From Acidobacteriota bacterium (GTDB lineage: Bacteria; Acidobacteriota; Terriglobia; Terriglobales; Acidobacteriaceae), in assembly GCA_021790995.1 (NCBI GenBank), contig JAJYFA010000020.1, positions 1-37,091 of the forward strand: a DNA stretch of 37,091 bases, in the 5' to 3' direction. The notes beneath the pieces are model-generated. The model searched no databases. It saw only the letters and a program-made list of their open reading frames with translations, and had not been told where the DNA came from. The position numbers and the translations under genes were made by a program. Below, piece by piece: positions 32,730 to 37,091 of this stretch. Within the stretch, counting starts at the first letter, position 1; every line of letters begins with the position of its first letter.

Positions 32730-33707
32730 TCACCTCCCAAAGAAGAAGAACAACCCGGCAGCAACGTGCTGAAGGGGCTTGAGGAAATCGATCCGCGCGA
32801 TCTGCGAGATGGGCACCACCGGCGTGACCACGAGGTCGGCCACCATTTTGAACATGACGCCCAGCGCCAGGAATCCCAGCAGAATCATGAGCTGTTCGCC
32901 GCGCAGATAACGGCTCATTCGCGCGCCGATCTGCGCGCCGATCGTCGAGCCAATGGCTACGAGCAGCGCCAGAACCAGATCCACAATATGATTGGAGCCG
33001 GCCTGCATGACGGTTGCGCCTGCGCAGGTAAACAGCGCCTGGAAGAGGCTCGTCCCCACGGCAACGTGAGCGGGCATGCGCAGCATGTAAACCATCATCG
33101 GCATCAGGACGAACCCGCCCGCCACGCCCATGATGGCGGTCAAGACCCCGACCAGCAGGCAAAGAACAAACGGCAGGAAGATCGAGTGCCGAACTCCCGA
33201 GTGAGGGAATTCCATCTGCAGCGGCAGGCGCGACAGCACGGAACTCTTTTCCTCTTCGTAGCGTTTTGGACGGGCAACCAGGCCCGAGCGTAACTTGCGC
33301 CAACTGTCACGGATAATGAGGCCGCCAACGAGGCCCAGCATGACGATATAGGTCAGCGAAATCGCCAGGTCAGCGCTTCCCAGTTGCCGCAGAATATGCA
33401 CCAGGTGAACGCCTATGCCGGAGCCGGCCAAACCGCCGAGAAGCAAAATTGCGCCCATCTTGAAATCGACGTTGTTCAGCCGGAAATGAGCGGCAACACC
33501 CGACGAGGAGGTGGCCACAATGGCGTTGGTCCCGGATGCGGCCGCGATGGTGGGAGGCACGCCAATCATCATCAGGATGGGCGTCAAGAGAAAGCCGCCG
33601 CCTATGCCGAGCAATCCGGAGAGCAGACCGATGATCCCGCCGATTCCGACAACAGTCCAGAGGTGAACGCTGATTCCAGCAATAGGCAGCAAAATTCGCA
33701 CAGACAA
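32730..33707 (-). CDS. TauE/SafE-type (putative sulfite or sulfonate) exporter, second copy
   Basis: 325 aa with ~8 hydrophobic segments. GIGGIIGLLSGLLGIGGGFLLTPILMMIGVPPTIAAASGTN and VLTAIMGVAGGFVLMPMMVYMLRMPAHVAVGTS are the two internally repeated halves of the family. Some members export sulfite or sulfonate-derived anions; others are of unknown specificity. A long cytosolic loop (RSGLVARPKRYEEEKSS) lies between the halves. It shares clear repeats with the partial copy at 36520-37091, and the two flank the PEP-utilising enzyme. Confidence 0.9.
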   Translation of the reverse strand: MSVRILLPIAGISVHLWTVVGIGGIIGLLSGLLGIGGGFLLTPILMMIGVPPTIAAASGTNAIVATSSSGVAAHFRLNNVDFKMGAILLLGGLAGSGIGVHLVHILRQLGSADLAISLTYIVMLGLVGGLIIRDSWRKLRSGLVARPKRYEEEKSSVLSRLPLQMEFPHSGVRHSIFLPFVLCLLVGVLTAIMGVAGGFVLMPMMVYMLRMPAHVAVGTSLFQALFTCAGATVMQAGSNHIVDLVLALLVAIGSTIGAQIGARMSRYLRGEQLMILLGFLALGVMFKMVADLVVTPVVPISQIARIDFLKPLQHVAAGLFFFFGR

Positions 33708-33725
33708 TTCCTCCTCGACAGGTCG

Positions 33726-33920
33726 CTAGAACGCAGGTCGCAAGACAGTACCAAGTTGTCGCGCGGATCGCGCGAGAGTCAGGATCGCAAGCCGCGAAAG
33801 CGGCGCCGAAGACGGCAACGCGCGGCTGAACAGAAGTGCAATCGATACGCCAAGCACCAGGACTCCCAGCGGAATCATGAGTTGCCCGCCTTTCGAAAGA
33901 AACGTGATGGTTCCAATCAC
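33726..33920 (-). CDS. Small membrane protein in the TauE/SafE operon
   Basis: 64 aa, MIGTITFLSKGGQLMIPLGVLVLGVSIALLFSR then a positively charged tail, one membrane segment. The GTG start overlaps the stop of the upstream PEP-utilising enzyme by four bases (GTGA), the same overlap as at that enzyme's own start, and the next gene begins 18 nt after its stop. This coupling and hydrophobic content support a real gene; no family is recognised. Confidence 0.5.
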   Translation of the reverse strand: MIGTITFLSKGGQLMIPLGVLVLGVSIALLFSRALPSSAPLSRLAILTLARSARQLGTVLRPAF

Positions 33921-36523
33921 GATGCCACCGCCTTCGGCGGTTCCAGATGCGAATCGTCCCTTTGAAATGTGTAGTTGCCATCGAGGAACTGCCGCACATA
34001 CCAGGCGACAACGGTATTGCTTGTCATATACATGTCCAACTGACAGCTACACGCCATCAAGCGGCCGAGAATATCCAGATTGGCCTCTGTCTGCGCTGCC
34101 GGCGCCTTCTTGAACCAGGCATTGACCAGATCGCCGCGGCGGTCGGCGTGGAACCCGAAGTGCGTGAGACAGCTTTGAATAAAAAAGGCGCGCAGATTGC
34201 GTCTGCGCCGTGCTGCGCCGCCACCGGCGAAGCGGAAGCTGATGTAGTTATTGCCCGGAGTATCCGAGACGCAGGCATCGACCAGAGTAAAGTGATAGGC
34301 CAGCCGAGAGTTCATATTCATGTACTCATCGGCGACCAGCAGATAACTCCGTTCGCCCAACGCGCGGATTGGATCGGGAGGCGAGGCCAATGACGTGGTC
34401 ATTACCGATGCCAGGTCGCCGAAGCTGGCGGGGATTTCGCGAGTCCAGGAGACACCTCGGTGCGTCACGCCGCGCCAAAGCGATTGGAAGGGGCGCGAAA
34501 CAATCTGCTCCGGCGTTACTTCGACCGCCCTGGGATCCAACTCCGCCAGACCGCCTCCCAGATCGAGCACATGCAGATTCACGGGTGCCGGAGTCAGCAG
34601 CTTCTTGGCGCAGGATGCACCTTCCGCGATTTCGGCATCGTTCAGCACAAACATGGCCTGAATGGCCTTTTCGTGGCAGAAGCGCAGCACGTCGTGAGCC
34701 GATTTGCAGCCCGAGGGACGGAAGTTGAACGACGCAGGATCCTGCAGATGCAGGGTTAGAAGCCGGTGGCCGATCGGATCGTGCGGCCCTTCGCGATTCC
34801 GCTCTGTCTGAGGCAGGTCGAAGTTCCGTTCCTGCCAGTAGCTACCCGAATACACACGCGGCTGCACCGCATCGAGACTGACGGGATCGCCATCGCGCAG
34901 CTTCTCAAAGGCCCCTTGGAGCTGGAAGACCGACGGGATTGCAAACTCGCGCAGGAGGGCCGCGGCGTGACCCGTAAGGTTGCCCCACTCCGCGACGAGG
35001 CCCGCGATGCGCGGCAGCACCTCGACGATCTCCGGCGATGCCTTAGGCAGAAACAGAACGGCTCCGTGCGGGGTTGCGCTGAGCGAGTTGATGTCAGTGG
35101 CCAGATGCGCAGGCCCCGATACGCGGCCGGGATAGACGGTACGGCCTCCCGAAAGAACTGGATCGCCGGCGATCCGCGACCGCACGCGCAGCGCTCTGGA
35201 ATTTGCCAGTGCCAGCGGGCGGGACTGAACGATCCAAAGCTTGCCCGACTCATCGAGCACCCACTCCACGTCCTGGGGACAGCCGAAATGGTCCTCGATG
35301 CGAATGGCCCATTCCGAGAGCGTGTTCAAATGCTCTGGAGAAAGGCTCGGCCGGTCCATCTCTTCGGCGCAAACAGGGCGGCGCAGAATGCCTCCACCAT
35401 CGCAGAGCGCAATCTGTTCTTCCTTGTGCGCAATGTTCTGCTCCAGTACCTGATGATGGTGTTTACGCGATAGAACCGTAAGGTCCGCAGGCGCGCGTCC
35501 TCTGGCGACGTCGACACCCAATCCGCGCGTCGCCGTAATCCACAGGACATCGCTCTTTGGATTTCTGGGATCGCGGGTATACATGATGCCGGCAGCCCGC
35601 GCAGGCAGAACTCCAAGGCACAGCACCGCCATGGGACTTTCCACTTCTGGCAGCCCGGCAGAGAGGCGATAGAACAATGCATTCGAGCTGAAGCGGCTGG
35701 CAACGACAGCCCGATAGGCATCGACCATCTCACTGACGGGAACGTTGAGAACGCTGAGGAACTGGCCTGCGAAGGTTTTTTCGCCACCTTCGCCCACGGC
35801 GCTGGAGCGCACGGCCAGGCCGGCACCGAAGGTTTCGAGCACCCTTGCCCGTTCAGTTAAAGCGACTTCTACCGCTCTGGGCAGGGGAAGATGATGAACC
35901 TGCTCGGTGAGCCGGACGGAAGCTTCCTCAAGCACGCGATGCTCGTTCAAATCGAGGCTCCGCGTCGCATCCCGGATCTCCTGCCACAACGGGAGACCGC
36001 AGAACTGCCGATAGGCTTCGGCAGTCAACACAAAGCCGTCGGGAACGGGGAGCAACAATTTGTTCTTGATTTCTCCAAGCGCGGCCGCCTTGCCACCTAC
36101 CTCCGGTTCGGCCTGGCTGCCAACCTCGGAGAGCCCTCGCGCCAAAGGAGGACTGGCAAGCTCATCCCGCTCGGCCACGCAGGTTTCTACTTCTTTGCGC
36201 TGAGCATCGACCGCGGCGGTCAGGCGCACCTGACGATCTCCCGTAAGTTGCTCGATATTGGCAACGATGCCCTGAACTCCGTCGAAGATGGCTCCGATTC
36301 GATCGCCAAGCACTTTGCGGCTTACGGGCACGAACTGCAGATCCTCCTGAATGCTGGCAAGATTCTCCAGACAATCGTTATTCAGGGAGAGCACGTTCCG
36401 AAAACTCGCGTACTTGGAGCGAATTGTCTGTTCCGGCGAAGCGAGGTCTTTCGCCTGTCTCCGCCACCAAGGAGCCATTTCTTGCACCTTCTTACTGCCG
36501 TCCTGCGAACCCAAACGGATCAC
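33917..36523 (-). CDS. PEP-utilising/ATP-grasp enzyme with unrecognised C-terminal half
   Basis: 868 aa. Residues ~1-130 are an alpha-helical N-domain. ~140-450 are a PPDK/PEP-synthase-type ATP-grasp (GGKAAALGEI, AVRSSAVGEGGEKTFAGQF, DVEWVLDESGKLWIVQSRP). The swivelling phosphohistidine domain follows: GNLTGHAAALLREFAIPSVF, with His519 as phospho-carrier. The PEP/pyruvate TIM barrel that should come next is absent; ~590-868 hold a different domain (VADEYMNMNSRLAYHF, NNYISFRFAGGGAARRRRNL). The architecture recalls rifampin phosphotransferase but with a different domain order. It probably transfers a phosphoryl group from ATP to an unknown acceptor. The GTG start overlaps the upstream TauE/SafE stop by four bases. 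Confidence 0.85.
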   Translation of the reverse strand: MIRLGSQDGSKKVQEMAPWWRRQAKDLASPEQTIRSKYASFRNVLSLNNDCLENLASIQEDLQFVPVSRKVLGDRIGAIFDGVQGIVANIEQLTGDRQVRLTAAVDAQRKEVETCVAERDELASPPLARGLSEVGSQAEPEVGGKAAALGEIKNKLLLPVPDGFVLTAEAYRQFCGLPLWQEIRDATRSLDLNEHRVLEEASVRLTEQVHHLPLPRAVEVALTERARVLETFGAGLAVRSSAVGEGGEKTFAGQFLSVLNVPVSEMVDAYRAVVASRFSSNALFYRLSAGLPEVESPMAVLCLGVLPARAAGIMYTRDPRNPKSDVLWITATRGLGVDVARGRAPADLTVLSRKHHHQVLEQNIAHKEEQIALCDGGGILRRPVCAEEMDRPSLSPEHLNTLSEWAIRIEDHFGCPQDVEWVLDESGKLWIVQSRPLALANSRALRVRSRIAGDPVLSGGRTVYPGRVSGPAHLATDINSLSATPHGAVLFLPKASPEIVEVLPRIAGLVAEWGNLTGHAAALLREFAIPSVFQLQGAFEKLRDGDPVSLDAVQPRVYSGSYWQERNFDLPQTERNREGPHDPIGHRLLTLHLQDPASFNFRPSGCKSAHDVLRFCHEKAIQAMFVLNDAEIAEGASCAKKLLTPAPVNLHVLDLGGGLAELDPRAVEVTPEQIVSRPFQSLWRGVTHRGVSWTREIPASFGDLASVMTTSLASPPDPIRALGERSYLLVADEYMNMNSRLAYHFTLVDACVSDTPGNNYISFRFAGGGAARRRRNLRAFFIQSCLTHFGFHADRRGDLVNAWFKKAPAAQTEANLDILGRLMACSCQLDMYMTSNTVVAWYVRQFLDGNYTFQRDDSHLEPPKAVAS

Positions 36524-37091
36524 TTCCCTCCGGCAATGGAGAGGAGGATTCCGGGCTTGGCGATCACTCCCAGGGCCATCTTGCCTGTGGTCGCCAGCAC
36601 AATACTGGCGAGAACAATCCTCAACTGTTCTCCGCGAAGCATCCGCGCCATGCGCGCGCCCAATTGCGCGCCAATTGTCGAACCGACCGACACCGTCAAA
36701 GCCAGGGCGATATCGACGGTCTGGTTTGTGGCAGCCTGCATCAGCGTTACGCCTGCGGAGGTGAAGAGGATTTGAAACAGATCGGTGCCTACCGCAACGT
36801 GCATGGGCATGCGCAGCAGGTAGACCATCATGGGCACCATGATGAATCCACCGCCCACGCCCATGATGGCTGCCAGGATTCCCACCAGTACGCAGAGAGC
36901 AAAGGGCACAAATACCGAATGCGTCACATGCGAGCGCGGAAAATTCATCTGGAAGGGTAGACTTCTCAGCAGAGAGCCTCGCTGAATCGGCTTGGGAGGT
37001 TTGCTTTCCAGCATTCCGCGCCGAAGGCTCTGCAAACTCTCCAGGAACATGAAAGTTCCCACGCTGCCCAGGATGAGGATGTAACAGGCAG
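36520..37091 (-). CDS. TauE/SafE-type exporter, first copy (5' end outside the window)
   Basis: About 190 residues are visible; the frame stays open to the window edge (ACYILILGSVGTFMFLESL), aligning with TYIVMLGLVGGLIIRDSW in the copy at 32730-33707, so the N-terminal half lies beyond 37091. Visible parts: HVTHSVFVPFALCVLVGILAAIMGVGGGFIMVPMMVYLLRMPMHVAVGT and IGAQLGARMARMLRGEQL. It likely exports an anion related to its paralogue's. The stop overlaps the next gene's GTG start. Confidence 0.88.
   Translation of the reverse strand, partial: ACYILILGSVGTFMFLESLQSLRRGMLESKPPKPIQRGSLLRSLPFQMNFPRSHVTHSVFVPFALCVLVGILAAIMGVGGGFIMVPMMVYLLRMPMHVAVGTDLFQILFTSAGVTLMQAATNQTVDIALALTVSVGSTIGAQLGARMARMLRGEQLRIVLASIVLATTGKMALGVIAKPGILLSIAGGK

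Noticed and set aside
31773..33293. 506-aa plus-strand frame
   Set aside because: Antisense to the TIGR02186-like and TauE/SafE genes; composition is His/Asp/Arg-rich without any fold signature.

Overview
This is a GC-rich, gene-dense chromosomal window that looks acidobacterial (Terriglobia-like). The inference rests on the very large Oar-type TonB-dependent receptor with an N-terminal carboxypeptidase-regulatory-like domain, a fragment of a second one, GH16 enzymes beside it, and small secreted proteins of a kind common in that phylum. No rRNA or tRNA gene fixes the taxonomy. No CRISPR array was seen. Almost all long genes lie on the minus strand.

Layout. 0.2-1.4 kb: a small response regulator with a C-terminal zinc-ribbon-like segment and a hypothetical protein. 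1.6-2.2 kb: decayed mobile DNA (IS66 transposase and a possible helicase N-terminus). 2.4-12.2 kb, minus strand: a beta-glucan utilisation region with a 1192-aa TonB receptor, two apparently active GH16 enzymes (one lipoprotein, one secreted), a third GH16 protein that has lost its catalytic nucleophile and is fused through a membrane segment to a cytoplasmic regulatory-type domain, and a nine-heme cytochrome c. 12.5 kb: two ATTTAC/GTAAAT palindromes upstream of the receptor. 12.6-16.4 kb: an insertion-sequence graveyard with IS1380 and IS21 remnants, a nearly intact IS4-type element with 20-bp inverted repeats that cuts a tyrosine-recombinase gene, a 30-bp palindrome, and the 3' end of another TonB receptor.

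16.7-23.7 kb is the most striking part: a locus resembling the 'orange protein' (ORP) system known from anaerobes such as Desulfovibrio. It has two overlapping MinD/Mrp-type ATPases with two [4Fe-4S] motifs each, three NifX/NafY-type cofactor-binding domains (one running in frame into a DUF5320-like protein), a secreted protein with a Gly/Cys-rich tail, and a sigma-54 activator. By eye I find copies of a TTGCAA-N-TTGCAA box in both intergenic regions flanking the activator. A near-consensus -24/-12 promoter faces the leftward operon and a weaker one the rightward operon, which gives a self-consistent regulatory model.

23.7-27.2 kb: an Rrf2 regulator, NnrS, a RIC/ScdA di-iron repair protein and a Crp/Fnr regulator, a likely nitric-oxide or redox-stress module. 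27.4-29.9 kb: alpha-glucan phosphorylase. 30.3-31.6 kb: an OprO/P-like porin. 31.8-37.1 kb: a tightly coupled operon of two TauE/SafE exporters flanking an unusual PEP-utilising enzyme with an unrecognised C-terminal half, a tiny membrane protein, and a TIGR02186-like membrane protein with an inserted Cys cluster.

Together the Fe-S/MoCu-type proteins, multiheme cytochrome, NO defence and sulfite-exporter-type genes suggest an acidobacterium that meets low oxygen and reactive sulfur or nitrogen species while degrading beta-glucans. Peat or sediment relatives able to respire sulfur compounds are possible, but this window does not show it.
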